Part shown: piece by piece, positions 17,972 to 26,929 of the stretch
How positions within the stretch are numbered: the first letter of the stretch is position 1
Layout of the letters: each line of letters starts with the position of its first letter
Assembly (NCBI RefSeq): GCF_012926525.1
Contig: NZ_JABBNI010000047.1
Coordinates: forward strand, 62,001-126,000
DNA from: Clostridium muellerianum
Lineage (GTDB): Bacteria; Bacillota; Clostridia; Clostridiales; Clostridiaceae
Reading direction: 5' to 3'
Length of the DNA stretch: 64,000 nt
Notes under the pieces: model-generated
Databases searched by the model: none
Told to the model about the DNA's origin: nothing
Seen by the model: only the letters and a program-made list of their open reading frames with translations
Program-made: the position numbers and the translations under genes

Positions 17972-20900
17972 ATGGATTTCCATACAATTTCAAATGGTAC
18001 GGACATTAATTCAAGGATTCCGTTAAACTGTGAAATTGATAATTTTCAGATAACATATTTAGAAGAACAAAGGGAATTAAAATTTTTAGATAAAGGAACC
18101 TATGCAATAGAACTAAAACTTATAATTAGTGATACAAATCAAGCAGATAGTATAGGGGTAAAATTTGGAGATGAATTAATTAAGGAATTTAATATTCCAA
18201 TAAAAAAGAGTGCGGAGGTAATATTTAATTTTACAGTAAATGTTGACGTTGCCGACAAAACTCTTAGTGTTATTAACACTTCTGATGATAATTTAAATTT
18301 GGTAGTAGGAGGGGTAAGTATGGACATCTCCAGTGTATCTATTACGTCATTAAATGACCCAATTAGTATAACTAGCATAGATCAAATAAATAATAAAACT
18401 ATAACGGTTATTCTTAATAAGGATTTTACAGGTAATGAAATTTTTAAAGTTTACAGAACGGGGGATATTCACCAAACTGTAAAGATAATAGCAGTACAGG
18501 ATTCTATAAATCCTGCAAGTAACAAGAGAGTAATTGTTGCCTATGATCCACAGGAAAGCAATCCATATAATACTAGGTTTGCAACAGGTGTTAAATATAC
18601 ATTAACAATTTCAAATGATACAGAAGAGGCTAGTGAAGAATTTATAGTAAAAGAAGTTACTCCACCACCTATGACTACTGATATAGAGGTTTTTGGAGAT
18701 AGAATATTAAATATAAAAACAGATGTTCCAGTTCAAAATCTAGATCATTTAAATATTAGTCCTGGGATTCAGGAATTAAGTAATTTTTACGTTTTATTCT
18801 ATGACAAGGATACTAACGTATCACAAGATCCTTCTCCACAATGGATTGGAACTCTTAATGCTACTACAGATGAAACGGATACTTTTACTAAAACAGTTAT
18901 AGCTAGAGTAGCTCCAGATTACAGATCTATGGAGATACAATTTAATCATATATCACTACCAGTTGGGACACAACAATTAATAGTAAATTTTAGTAAGGTT
19001 CAAGATAATACTTTTGATAAATTAAAGGATTTTTCTGCTGATCAGAGGATAGTTCCTACAATGTCAAAAGAGTTTGATGTAGTAAAAGGAGCCGAGGTAG
19101 CAGTACCAATAAGTGTAACAACCTCCAGCAGAACAGAAATAATCGTTAAATTTGATAAACCAGTAATAAATTTATTTGAAGAAAAGGATGCTGTTTCTGT
19201 AGAAAATGTGCCAACAAGTGTTTCAAAAGTGGTAAGGTTAGGTAATAAGTTTGACACTTTAAAATATATACTTAGTAATGCAACACCATTACCAATTGGA
19301 AAAGTAAATATTACAGTAGGAAGAATAACAGATGCCAATGGATATAAAACCATGCAGACAGTATTTAAAGATGTACCAGTTGTAGATAATCCGCCAAGAA
19401 TATTAAAGGTAGAACAAATTGAGATACCAGCAGATCCTAATACTACACAGCTATTGGTAACATTTTCAAAAGATATGAAAGACAGTGATAATGATGGCGG
19501 AGTAAGAAATGTTAATTATTATGCAATAACTAAAGCGGATACTTCACCTATTGTTATCAATCCTCCAATAACCTATGATGCTAATAAATTTGCAGCTACA
19601 ATAACAACTGAAAAGTTAGATCCAGGGCTATATAATTTATTCGCACAGGACATTCAGGATGTTTTAGGCTTACCTATGAAAGCACAGAATGTACCTTTCA
19701 CTATTGTAGACAATACAGAACCTAAGGTAGAAGGAATTACTTTTAGAAATAACACTTTGGTGATTAAATTCAATGAGATGATGCAAACTTCAGGTGAACA
19801 TTCAATAACAGAAGTGCAAAATTACCTAATGGAAGATAAAAGAGTATTACCTGCAAAGAAGGAAGTTTTGCCACCTGAAACTGTAATGTTTATTATGAAA
19901 AATAGCAAATGGATTAGAATAACTTTGCCAGCTACCTCAACAATATTACCTTTAGTAGTAGATCCAAATTATTTAATTCATTTAGGATATGCAAAAACTA
20001 AGGAAATTAGATATATAGAAGATGCAGCAGGAAGTATTTATCCATTATGTAATTTACATCAAATTGATAGTAATCCAGAAGAATTTGATATTTCAAATGG
20101 AACAGTTATAGTTGCTTCTGACAGCAGATTACAATATAAATATTTAGGACAGAATGAACTTTATTCTATTAATATATCAGATTTTGAAGTAAGAATAGGA
20201 AATGCACCAGGAACTATTATAACTCCTTTAACAGCAGTATTAAAAGATGAAAAAACTATAGAATTTAATTTCTTACCAAATACTTTTGATGGAGGAACAG
20301 ATAGAGTAGTTGTTTCAACTAAAAATGTCGATATGCAGTCAAGAGATATATACGGTTATGCTATTGCTAAAGCTAAAGCTACAAATGGAGCTGTTATAAA
20401 TGGATTAAGAGCAGAATTACAGGCAGTTAGCTTAGTAACAGATGAGACTGTGGGAGCTGTAGTAATACGTATGACATTTAATAAGTCTATTGATAAATTT
20501 GCAGTAGCAGATTTTGGGTGCTTATTAAATAATTCTGAGAGCATATCAATGAAATATGATAATAAGAATTTCAACAACAAGAAGGTATTTGAAGTAACGC
20601 TACAAACAACTCAGCCATTGAGTTATACAGATAAGCTTAAGATAAGCTTAGCTGTTCCTGAAGAGTTAATTAGAACATTAGATATAGATGGAAACAAGAT
20701 TGCTATATTCTCACCAATTGAAGTAACAAGATTTATTGCTCAATCTATTAAGTGGCAGAGAACTTCAGCATCAACATTATCTAAAAATAATGCTACAATC
20801 CAATTTAATTATTTAATTGATACTAAGACTGTTATTCCACATTCAACCTTTGTTGCAGCTAATAATCCATGGAGTGGAGCAAGTCCATTAAATATAACTC

Positions 20901-21238
20901 CTGGTAATTTAGAGTTTACTCATTCAGCAACTGTAGATACTATAACAGTAAAAAATAATCCTCAATTCGGTAAAATAGAAGTTACAAGCAAAGCAGGAAT
21001 AGGTTTTGTTCCAGCAGACTGTACAAATAATAAGAATGTAATTCTTAGTCTTGTAGATGGAAACAAGTTAGTATTACAATTTGATCAGGCTGAAGATGCA
21101 GCTGTTTATCCACAAGAAATTAATTTTGTAACCTATGTACCAAATAGGGATGATGATAATAATACTATAGAAAGTGTATCAAACACTTTATTCTTATATT
21201 CTGATTATGAAGCAACTAGTTCTGCAACTGATGTATAA
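17972..21238 (+). CDS. Large Ig-like-domain (SbsA-type) protein without signal peptide
   Basis: A protein of about 1,088 residues. The ATG at 17954 precedes it in frame, but TTAGGAG (17958-17964) sits 7 bases before the ATG at 17972, which I take as the start. It contains repeated beta-sandwich units with the 'bacterial Ig-like/SbsA' pattern: a strand such as TELLVTFSKDM, LVIKFNEMM or AVVIRMTFNKSI, then an asymmetric block ending in LPxG or PLPIGKVNI. About eight to nine units fit. Usually such domains build S-layers or surface proteins, but no signal peptide, LPXTG or S-layer-homology domain is present. It is followed by a strong terminator. Partner of the preceding beta-helix protein by position. 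Confidence 0.65.
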   Translation: MDFHTISNGTDINSRIPLNCEIDNFQITYLEEQRELKFLDKGTYAIELKLIISDTNQADSIGVKFGDELIKEFNIPIKKSAEVIFNFTVNVDVADKTLSVINTSDDNLNLVVGGVSMDISSVSITSLNDPISITSIDQINNKTITVILNKDFTGNEIFKVYRTGDIHQTVKIIAVQDSINPASNKRVIVAYDPQESNPYNTRFATGVKYTLTISNDTEEASEEFIVKEVTPPPMTTDIEVFGDRILNIKTDVPVQNLDHLNISPGIQELSNFYVLFYDKDTNVSQDPSPQWIGTLNATTDETDTFTKTVIARVAPDYRSMEIQFNHISLPVGTQQLIVNFSKVQDNTFDKLKDFSADQRIVPTMSKEFDVVKGAEVAVPISVTTSSRTEIIVKFDKPVINLFEEKDAVSVENVPTSVSKVVRLGNKFDTLKYILSNATPLPIGKVNITVGRITDANGYKTMQTVFKDVPVVDNPPRILKVEQIEIPADPNTTQLLVTFSKDMKDSDNDGGVRNVNYYAITKADTSPIVINPPITYDANKFAATITTEKLDPGLYNLFAQDIQDVLGLPMKAQNVPFTIVDNTEPKVEGITFRNNTLVIKFNEMMQTSGEHSITEVQNYLMEDKRVLPAKKEVLPPETVMFIMKNSKWIRITLPATSTILPLVVDPNYLIHLGYAKTKEIRYIEDAAGSIYPLCNLHQIDSNPEEFDISNGTVIVASDSRLQYKYLGQNELYSINISDFEVRIGNAPGTIITPLTAVLKDEKTIEFNFLPNTFDGGTDRVVVSTKNVDMQSRDIYGYAIAKAKATNGAVINGLRAELQAVSLVTDETVGAVVIRMTFNKSIDKFAVADFGCLLNNSESISMKYDNKNFNNKKVFEVTLQTTQPLSYTDKLKISLAVPEELIRTLDIDGNKIAIFSPIEVTRFIAQSIKWQRTSASTLSKNNATIQFNYLIDTKTVIPHSTFVAANNPWSGASPLNITPGNLEFTHSATVDTITVKNNPQFGKIEVTSKAGIGFVPADCTNNKNVILSLVDGNKLVLQFDQAEDAAVYPQEINFVTYVPNRDDDNNTIESVSNTLFLYSDYEATSSATDV

Positions 21239-21275
21239 AACATTATATTAAGTAAAATTTTATTAGATATTAAAA

Positions 21276-21320
21276 AAGATAGACCGAATATGCGGTGCAT
21301 ATTTGGTCTATTTTTTTAGT
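21276..21320 (+). terminator. Intrinsic terminator
   Basis: AGACCGAATATGC / GCATATTTGGTCT (wobble pairs) then ATTTTTTT, after the large Ig-like protein. Confidence 0.85.
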
Positions 21321-21435
21321 ATGCAAGTTAAGCATAATAAGATACAAGGTACAAGAATAGTTTTAGTTTTATATGGTACTAATATACCTTAAACACAGTG
21401 GTAATGTTTAACTTTCATCGTAATTATTGTATAAA

Positions 21436-22518
21436 TTAAGATGCTGACTTAACACTTTTTTCTTGTGGATCAGAATTACGTGGTTTAGTGATAAATGCTA
21501 TGAACTTATTTAATATATAACTTAAAGTGATAACTGCAAAGAAATATACTATAAGGAATAAAACTACACTCTGTTTTTGAATATGTCGTATAAAAAGATA
21601 TTTCCACATAAGTGCTGCTTCCAATAAGTAAAGTTCATAGGATATAGAGCCTATAAAGTTTAATGCTTTAGAAAAATAGCCTAGAGTGTTTATAAATAAT
21701 ATTATTATAGTTACTGTAAATGCAAATGCAGAATTTGATATTGCAAAAATGTGAACACCTAAACTAATATAATTTAATGAAATTATACAGGTAATAAGAC
21801 TTATTAAAAATGCTCCCAAGTATGCAAAATTAATGTGTTTTGAGTTTAATTTTTGGTTAATAGTATCTAGATATAAACCAGCCATTACACCTATTGGAAA
21901 AGTAAAGGCGTTTAATCCCCATTGATAGCATACTTCATGAGTGTATCTGTACACAGGATGATATTTAAATAGATAAGATACAAATAAAAGTAATATCAAT
22001 TTAAATATGTTTTTAATTGGAAGCTTAAATACAATGTTAAAAAATATATACCATAACAGTATAAAAGAAATATACCACATGGAGGCATCAACACTCCTAT
22101 TAAAATCAAAGCCTATAATTGATAAAAGTATTGTGCTTTTAGAATAAACTTTATGATATACAAAGGTATCAATAATTATCCACAAAGCTGTTATCATGGA
22201 ATAAGGAATCAAAATTTTTGAAAATCGATTAAATAGAACTTTTTTTGTTATTCCTTTCTTTAAATATGACTTAGCAAGTCCGTATCCAGAAAGAAACAAG
22301 AATAAAGTTACTCCCTGTGATCCAGAATGAGCCAAAAATGGTGTTTGAATTATTTTATCCGCAGAAAGATGCCCAAAAATAACTAAAAATATAGCAATAG
22401 CTTTTAACTCTTCAGTACAATTTTTATCTAGTTTATATAAAAATGTTTTTTTATATGTTTTTTTAAAAGATAGAATAATAATTAAAATAGCAAGTAAAGA
22501 TATAAATGTGTAAATTAT
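21436..22518 (-). CDS. Membrane acyltransferase (acyltransferase 3 family) with no standard start codon
   Basis: An integral membrane O-acyltransferase of the OafA/WecH type, with about ten hydrophobic segments. The conventional frame from TTG 22335 (299 aa) starts too late: the frame is open upstream to 22518. The added 61 codons encode an N-terminal membrane segment and the family's signature ELKAIAIFLVIFGHLS, whose His is catalytic. There is no ATG, GTG or TTG at the start of that extension. A ribosome binding site (GGGGGTG, 22525-22531) lies 6 bases before ATA 22518 and 9 before ATT 22515. Either a rare start codon is used or the gene lost its start. Acylated substrate unknown. Confidence 0.7.
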   Translation of the reverse strand: MIYTFISLLAILIIILSFKKTYKKTFLYKLDKNCTEELKAIAIFLVIFGHLSADKIIQTPFLAHSGSQGVTLFLFLSGYGLAKSYLKKGITKKVLFNRFSKILIPYSMITALWIIIDTFVYHKVYSKSTILLSIIGFDFNRSVDASMWYISFILLWYIFFNIVFKLPIKNIFKLILLLFVSYLFKYHPVYRYTHEVCYQWGLNAFTFPIGVMAGLYLDTINQKLNSKHINFAYLGAFLISLITCIISLNYISLGVHIFAISNSAFAFTVTIIILFINTLGYFSKALNFIGSISYELYLLEAALMWKYLFIRHIQKQSVVLFLIVYFFAVITLSYILNKFIAFITKPRNSDPQEKSVKSAS

Positions 22519-22532
22519 TTAAAACACCCCCG

Positions 22533-22819
22533 TAAAGACATTATTAAATGCCTAAATTACTATGCAGTTTTTGTAATAAAAAATTAAAACATGCATGTTA
22601 TGAAAATTAAGATTTTAAAATTGTACATCTATAGCTAATAAAAAACAAATTATTCACATTATTAATTTTACACGATTATGAAAGGATATTAAATAGGTAT
22701 TTTAAATTAAATACACATTAGGCATGTTTAAAAAAATACACTAACATCTTTGACTTGCTATTTTTTTCATATGCTTTATTGCTTTTTACAAAATGGGAAA
22801 ATATTTTACAATTTCCTAC
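22533..22819. other. Intergenic; contains half of a dyad element
   Basis: About 290 bases without a gene. Bases about 22722-22776 (AGGCATG, then ACTAACATCTTTGACTTG, then TATTTTTTTCATATGC) match the right half of the 160-bp dyad element at 12300-12358. The rest is A/T-rich. Confidence 0.5.
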
Positions 22820-22848
22820 TTTACAAATTTAGCACGGTAAAGTATAAT
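22820..22848 (+). promoter_or_regulatory. Sigma-A type promoter of the amino-acid ABC genes
   Basis: TTTACA and TATAAT separated by 17 bases, about 40 bases before the ATG of the substrate-binding protein. Confidence 0.65.
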
Positions 22849-22888
22849 AATTATCATATTAAAAAGTATTGTATTAGGAGGGGACAAA

Positions 22889-23695
22889 ATGAAGAAGAAA
22901 GTCATATTTTTAGTAATTGCTATATTTGCATTAGGGTTATTAATTTCTGGATGTGGAAAAAAGGAACAAGCTGCTGATAATTCCTGGAAGGATATACAGC
23001 AAAAAGGAAAATTCGTATTAGGTTTAGATGACAGTTTTCCACCAATGGGGTTTAAAGATGACAAAGGTCAAATTGTTGGATTTGATATAGACATGGCTCA
23101 AGAAGCAGCAAAAAGAATGGGTGTTAAAGTAGAATTAAAACCAGTTCAGTGGGATGGTGTATTACTTAGTCTTAATAACAAGGATATAGATGTTATATGG
23201 AATGGACTTACTATTACAGATAAAAGAAAACAGCAGATAGCTTTTTCAAAGGTATATCTTCAAAATAAACAAATTATAGTTACAAAAAATGATTCGAATA
23301 TTAAAACTAAAAAAGATTTATCAGGAAAAAAGGTAGGACTTCAGTTAGGAAGTAGTAGTGAAACAGCGGTAAATGCAGATACTACCACTTCAAAAGCTAT
23401 AAAAGAAATAAAGAAATATTCTAATAACACAGAAGCATTAATGGATCTTAAAGAAGGACGTGTAGACGCTGTAGTTGTAGATGAAGTAGTGGGAAGATAC
23501 TACATATCAAAAAAACCTGGGGAATATAAAGTAGCAGATGAGGATTTTGGTAAGGAAGATTATGGTGTTGGTATAAGAAAATCAGATGTAACTTTTAAAA
23601 ATGAACTTGATAAAACTTTAGATGCTATGAAAGCAGATGGAACAGCAGATAAAATATCTCAAAAATGGTTCGGCAAAAATATAATTGCAAAATAA
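22889..23695 (+). CDS. Polar amino-acid ABC transporter substrate-binding lipoprotein
   Basis: A 268-residue extracellular solute-binding protein, family 3. The lipoprotein signal is clear: a basic start, a hydrophobic run and the lipobox LLISGCGKK, with Cys near residue 22. The mature part has family signatures: FVLGLDDSFPPMGFKDDKGQ, GFDIDMAQEAAKRMG, VIWNGLTITDKRK and KVGLQLGSSSE. The pattern DSFPPM...GFD is that of cystine, glutamine or basic amino-acid binders; exact ligand unknown. It is followed after 17 bases by the permease gene, and a good promoter and RBS (TAGGAGGGG) precede it. No ATPase gene is adjacent. Confidence 0.9.
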   Translation: MKKKVIFLVIAIFALGLLISGCGKKEQAADNSWKDIQQKGKFVLGLDDSFPPMGFKDDKGQIVGFDIDMAQEAAKRMGVKVELKPVQWDGVLLSLNNKDIDVIWNGLTITDKRKQQIAFSKVYLQNKQIIVTKNDSNIKTKKDLSGKKVGLQLGSSSETAVNADTTTSKAIKEIKKYSNNTEALMDLKEGRVDAVVVDEVVGRYYISKKPGEYKVADEDFGKEDYGVGIRKSDVTFKNELDKTLDAMKADGTADKISQKWFGKNIIAK

Positions 23696-23712
23696 AGAGG
23701 GAAGTGGTTTAA

Positions 23713-24351
23713 ATGGCTAATCTTATTGATATTACAGGATTTATTTTAAAAGGGAGTTTAATATCCTTAGAATTATTTTTCATAGTTGCAGTTTTTTCTA
23801 TACCTTTAGGTGGTTTAGTTGCAGTAGGAAAAATATCAGGTGTAAAACTTTTAAGAATTTTATTAAGTTTATATACATGGATTTTTAGAGGAACTCCTTT
23901 ATTGCTTCAATTATTTTTCACATATTTTGGACTCCCTGTAATTGGTATAAGATTAGAACCATTAACAGCTGCTAGCATAGCATTTACAGTAAACTATGCT
24001 GCATATTTAGCAGAAATATTTAGAGCTGGAATAGAGTCTATTGATAGGGGACAATTTGAGGCGGCTAAAGCTTTGGGAATGAGTTATAGTCAAACTATGA
24101 TTAGAATAATAATTCCACAGGCTGTAAAAAACGTTATTCCTGCAGTTTGTAATGAAAGTATAAATCTTATAAAAGATACAGCATTAGTTGCAGCTATTGG
24201 TATTGGTGATTTACTCAGGGCTGCAAAAGAAATTGTAACAAGAGATTTCACCATTACCCCATTTATGATAGCTGCAGTAATGTATTTATTCATTACTTCA
24301 ATACTTGTGTTAGTATTTAGAAGTATAGAGAAAAAGTATTCTGTGTATTAA
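23713..24351 (+). CDS. Polar amino-acid ABC transporter permease
   Basis: A 212-residue membrane subunit of the His/Glu/Gln/Arg (HisM/GlnP) type, with about five membrane helices. The EAA loop that docks the ATPase is visible as EAAKALGMSYSQTMIRIIIPQ (residues about 117-137), together with the typical WIFRGTPLLLQLFF segment. It makes a transporter with the preceding lipoprotein, but the expected ATPase gene is missing: a terminator and an opposite-strand small gene follow. The ATPase must be supplied from elsewhere. Confidence 0.92.
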   Translation: MANLIDITGFILKGSLISLELFFIVAVFSIPLGGLVAVGKISGVKLLRILLSLYTWIFRGTPLLLQLFFTYFGLPVIGIRLEPLTAASIAFTVNYAAYLAEIFRAGIESIDRGQFEAAKALGMSYSQTMIRIIIPQAVKNVIPAVCNESINLIKDTALVAAIGIGDLLRAAKEIVTRDFTITPFMIAAVMYLFITSILVLVFRSIEKKYSVY

Positions 24352-24373
24352 ATTTAATCTTTTGCTATTATCA

Positions 24374-24422
24374 AAAAAGATTTTGGTTATCTACTGCTAA
24401 CCGAAGTCTTTTTTTCTTTATC
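24374..24422. terminator. Terminator, bidirectional
   Basis: GATTTTGGTTA / TAACCGAAGTC (wobble pairs) followed by TTTTTTTC. It ends the permease gene. The small opposite gene ends inside it. Confidence 0.75.
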
Positions 24423-24509
24423 TTTTTTTGAATTGCGGTCTTCAAAACACTCTTCTAAGCATTCATCAATTACATCAGTAGTTAATTTAAAATTTTTTAC
24501 TTCTTTCAT
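24387..24509 (-). CDS. Small hypothetical protein (40 aa)
   Basis: A 40-residue frame with a very strong ribosome binding site (AAGAGGAGAAG). It reads MKEVKNFKLTTDVIDECLEE, then CFEDRNSKKDKEKK: one amphipathic helix with two cysteines four apart, and a charged tail. No family is recognised. It lies downstream of an unusually structured region (24520-24715) on the same strand. Confidence 0.5.
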   Translation of the reverse strand: MKEVKNFKLTTDVIDECLEECFEDRNSKKDKEKKTSVSSR

Positions 24510-24519
24510 AATTCAATCT

Positions 24520-24715
24520 TCTCCTCTTAAAAAGTTTATCCGATCGCTACCAGTGCTAACCCCCATCTTTTTCAAAGTTGTGGATAAGCACTGGTACGCG
24601 CCTGGATAAGTTCTTCTAAAACTAAGGTGGGTAAAATGCCTAAATGGCACTTTACGAGCTTTGCTCAGGTAAGCGGTATTCGTCACAGGCAAACTCCACC
24701 TGAGTCTAAGAATCA
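24520..24715 (-). ncRNA. Structured leader or small RNA with three hairpins
   Basis: Read on the minus strand, three stems follow one another: CTCAGGT / ACCTGAG (about 24703-24660), GTAAAGTGCC / GGCATTTTAC (about 24654-24630), and a nested TATCC...GGATA / ACCAGTGCT...AGCACTGGT (about 24614-24533). The region has higher G+C than its surroundings and lies just before the 40-aa gene. It matches no riboswitch class I know. It could be a leader, a small RNA or a mobile repeat. Confidence 0.4.
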
Positions 24716-24905
24716 CTTGATTATCAAAAATAAGGACATGTAAATTATTATACCATATTTTTCCAAAAAGTAAATATATAACATAACAATTTTTAGTATG
24801 AAAACCACAGTAAGGGTAAAATAGCTTATACGTGGTACTTTATTTATTTTGGTGTATGTATAGAATATAAGTAAGAAAGCAAATAAGATTTTTGGAGGAG
24901 TAAGA

Positions 24906-25814
24906 ATGAGAGTTGGAGTTATAATGGGAGGAATATCCTCAGAGAGAGAAGTTTCTTTAAATTCAGGAAAAGAAATAGTAAAATATTTTAATAAAGAAAA
25001 ATATGAGGTAGTTCCTATAGTAATAGATAAAAAAGATGATGTTATTGAGAAAGCAAAGGACATAGATTTCGCATTCATAGCACTTCATGGTAAGTTTGGA
25101 GAAGATGGAACAATACAGGCAGTATTTGAAACTATGGACATTCCTTACTCAGGTTGCGGTCCATTAGCTAGTGGAATGTGCATGGATAAAGACATAACTA
25201 AAAAGATATTAAGATCAGCTGGAATAAATACAGCAGATTGGTTATCTGTAAAAAGTGTAGAAGATATAGATTATGATTATATAGAAAAAATGGGATATCC
25301 AGTTGTAGTAAAGCCTAACTGTGGAGGTTCAAGTGTAGCTACAAATATAATTAAGAAAAAAGAAGATATAGAAAGTGCAGTTACTTTAGCATTAGATTAT
25401 GACACTGAAGTTATGATAGAAGAATATGTTAAAGGTGATGAAATAACTTGCTGCATGTTAAATGGAAAGGTTCTTCCAACAATAGCTATAAAGCCTAAAG
25501 AAGGATTTGAATTCTTTGATTACACAGCAAAATATGCAGATGGTGGATCAGATGAAATTATAGTAAAATTTGAAGAAGGTCTTCAAAATAAAATAGAAGA
25601 AATGGCATTAAACTGTTGGAAAGTTTTAAAATGCAGTGTATATGTAAGAGTAGATATGATAATAAAGGACGGAGTACCATATGTGCTTGAATTAAACACA
25701 CTTCCAGGTATGACTAAAAATAGTTTATTCCCTAAGAGTGCAAAAGCTGTAGATATGTCATACACAGAATTATTAGAAGCAGTAACTAACTATTCATTAC
25801 TCGAGGTAAGATAA
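24906..25814 (+). CDS. ddl: D-alanine--D-alanine ligase
   Basis: A 302-residue ATP-grasp enzyme that joins two D-alanines for peptidoglycan. It begins [20 protein letters not shown], the family N-terminal motif, followed by the [15 protein letters not shown] segment, the ATP-grasp core ([12 protein letters not shown] near 137-148; [17 protein letters not shown]) and the metal/ADP site [20 protein letters not shown] near the C-terminus. It is at the short end of the family, like the DdlB type. RBS GGAGGAG precedes the ATG, and a strong terminator follows. The gene is monocistronic. Confidence 0.95.
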   Translation: MRVGVIMGGISSEREVSLNSGKEIVKYFNKEKYEVVPIVIDKKDDVIEKAKDIDFAFIALHGKFGEDGTIQAVFETMDIPYSGCGPLASGMCMDKDITKKILRSAGINTADWLSVKSVEDIDYDYIEKMGYPVVVKPNCGGSSVATNIIKKKEDIESAVTLALDYDTEVMIEEYVKGDEITCCMLNGKVLPTIAIKPKEGFEFFDYTAKYADGGSDEIIVKFEEGLQNKIEEMALNCWKVLKCSVYVRVDMIIKDGVPYVLELNTLPGMTKNSLFPKSAKAVDMSYTELLEAVTNYSLLEVR

Positions 25815-25866
25815 AGCTAGGAAATGACACAATATTATTTTTTAATAAGATTATAAATGTGTGAAT

Positions 25867-25912
25867 AAAATGAAATTCTTCTTTCTATTGATAGAAGAAT
25901 TTCATTTTTTTA
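25867..25912 (+). terminator. Intrinsic terminator
   Basis: AAATGAAATTCTTCT / AGAAGAATTTCATTT, a perfect 15-bp stem with a 10-base loop and a T-run, after ddl. Confidence 0.9.
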
Positions 25913-26031
25913 TACATAGAAAATATAATAAATGAACTTTTGATTTTAATATTAAGTATATTATATCTTATATGATATAATATACAAGATGACTATTATT
26001 ATATACATACAGGTTTAAGGGGGAAAAAATA

Positions 26032-26850
26032 ATGGACAAGAAGCTTGGACATCTAATTGAATTTATTCCTATTATTAAAAGTATAATTCATGACGATGTT
26101 GCAATTAATATTACTAGTAAAAATGAGTGCATATATGTACTTAATGGTGAAAAAGTAAAATCACCTTTAGAAAAAGGAATTATAAGTAATGATAAAATGG
26201 GTGGATTAAGTCAAGTTTTAAAGGAAAAGAAGATAATAAATAAGGTTCTTAATAAAGAAAATGACGGCATGGATGTTTTAATTACTGTTATTCCAATAAT
26301 AGAAAATAGTAAAGTTATAGGGTCTCTAGGAGTAGTTAAAAATATAGAAAATAAAGTTGAGATTGAAAAAACATCTGAAGAATTAATGCATTCATTAGAA
26401 GAAACAAGCAAATTAATTAATGAGCTTTCTAATAATGCAATAGAACTTTCTAATAAGCTAAATATAATTGCAAGTAAAACAGAAGAAACTGAAAAAAATA
26501 TAGAGGAAAGCAGTGATATTATAAAACTTATAGAAGATATTTCAAGAAAATCTAATATTTTAGGATTAAATGCATCTATAGAATCTGCAAGAGCAGGAGA
26601 ATATGGCAAAGGATTTTCTGTTGTAGCAAATGAAATGAGAAAGCTAGCGTTAGTTAGTGGACAATCTTCTAAAAAGGTATCAGATTCTCTTAAGCAAATG
26701 AATAACGGTATGAATGTTATTGTGGAAGCTATAAATGAATTAGAAAAAGTATCAACTGATCAAGCTAAATCTACAGAAGAAATACTAGATGCTATGAAAA
26801 AGATAACTTCAAACTCCAAGGTTTTACTAAATAACGTTAAGAATAATTAA
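26032..26850 (+). CDS. Soluble methyl-accepting chemotaxis-like sensor protein
   Basis: A 272-residue protein with no membrane helix. The N-terminal 110 residues look like a small PAS/cache-like sensor of the YfmS type ([21 protein letters not shown]). The C-terminal half is a short coiled-coil MCP signalling domain with the tip motif [24 protein letters not shown] (residues about 166-189) and [15 protein letters not shown]. It would hand its signal to CheA/CheW. Cytoplasmic receptors of this length are common in clostridia. It lies just upstream of the GntR gene, perhaps reporting on the same metabolite; that is inference. Confidence 0.85.
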   Translation: MDKKLGHLIEFIPIIKSIIHDDVAINITSKNECIYVLNGEKVKSPLEKGIISNDKMGGLSQVLKEKKIINKVLNKENDGMDVLITVIPIIENSKVIGSLGVVKNIENKVEIEKTSEELMHSLEETSKLINELSNNAIELSNKLNIIASKTEETEKNIEESSDIIKLIEDISRKSNILGLNASIESARAGEYGKGFSVVANEMRKLALVSGQSSKKVSDSLKQMNNGMNVIVEAINELEKVSTDQAKSTEEILDAMKKITSNSKVLLNNVKNN

Positions 26851-26929
26851 TATATCTATAAGTAAATTTAATAGGGAACACAAAATCTATTATAATATAA
26901 CTTAAGAAAAGAAAAAGGTGGAGAATAAA

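Noticed and set aside
24520-24715. A c-di-GMP or other known riboswitch
   Set aside because: No conserved core such as CACGCACAGGG was found; only unlabelled hairpins.
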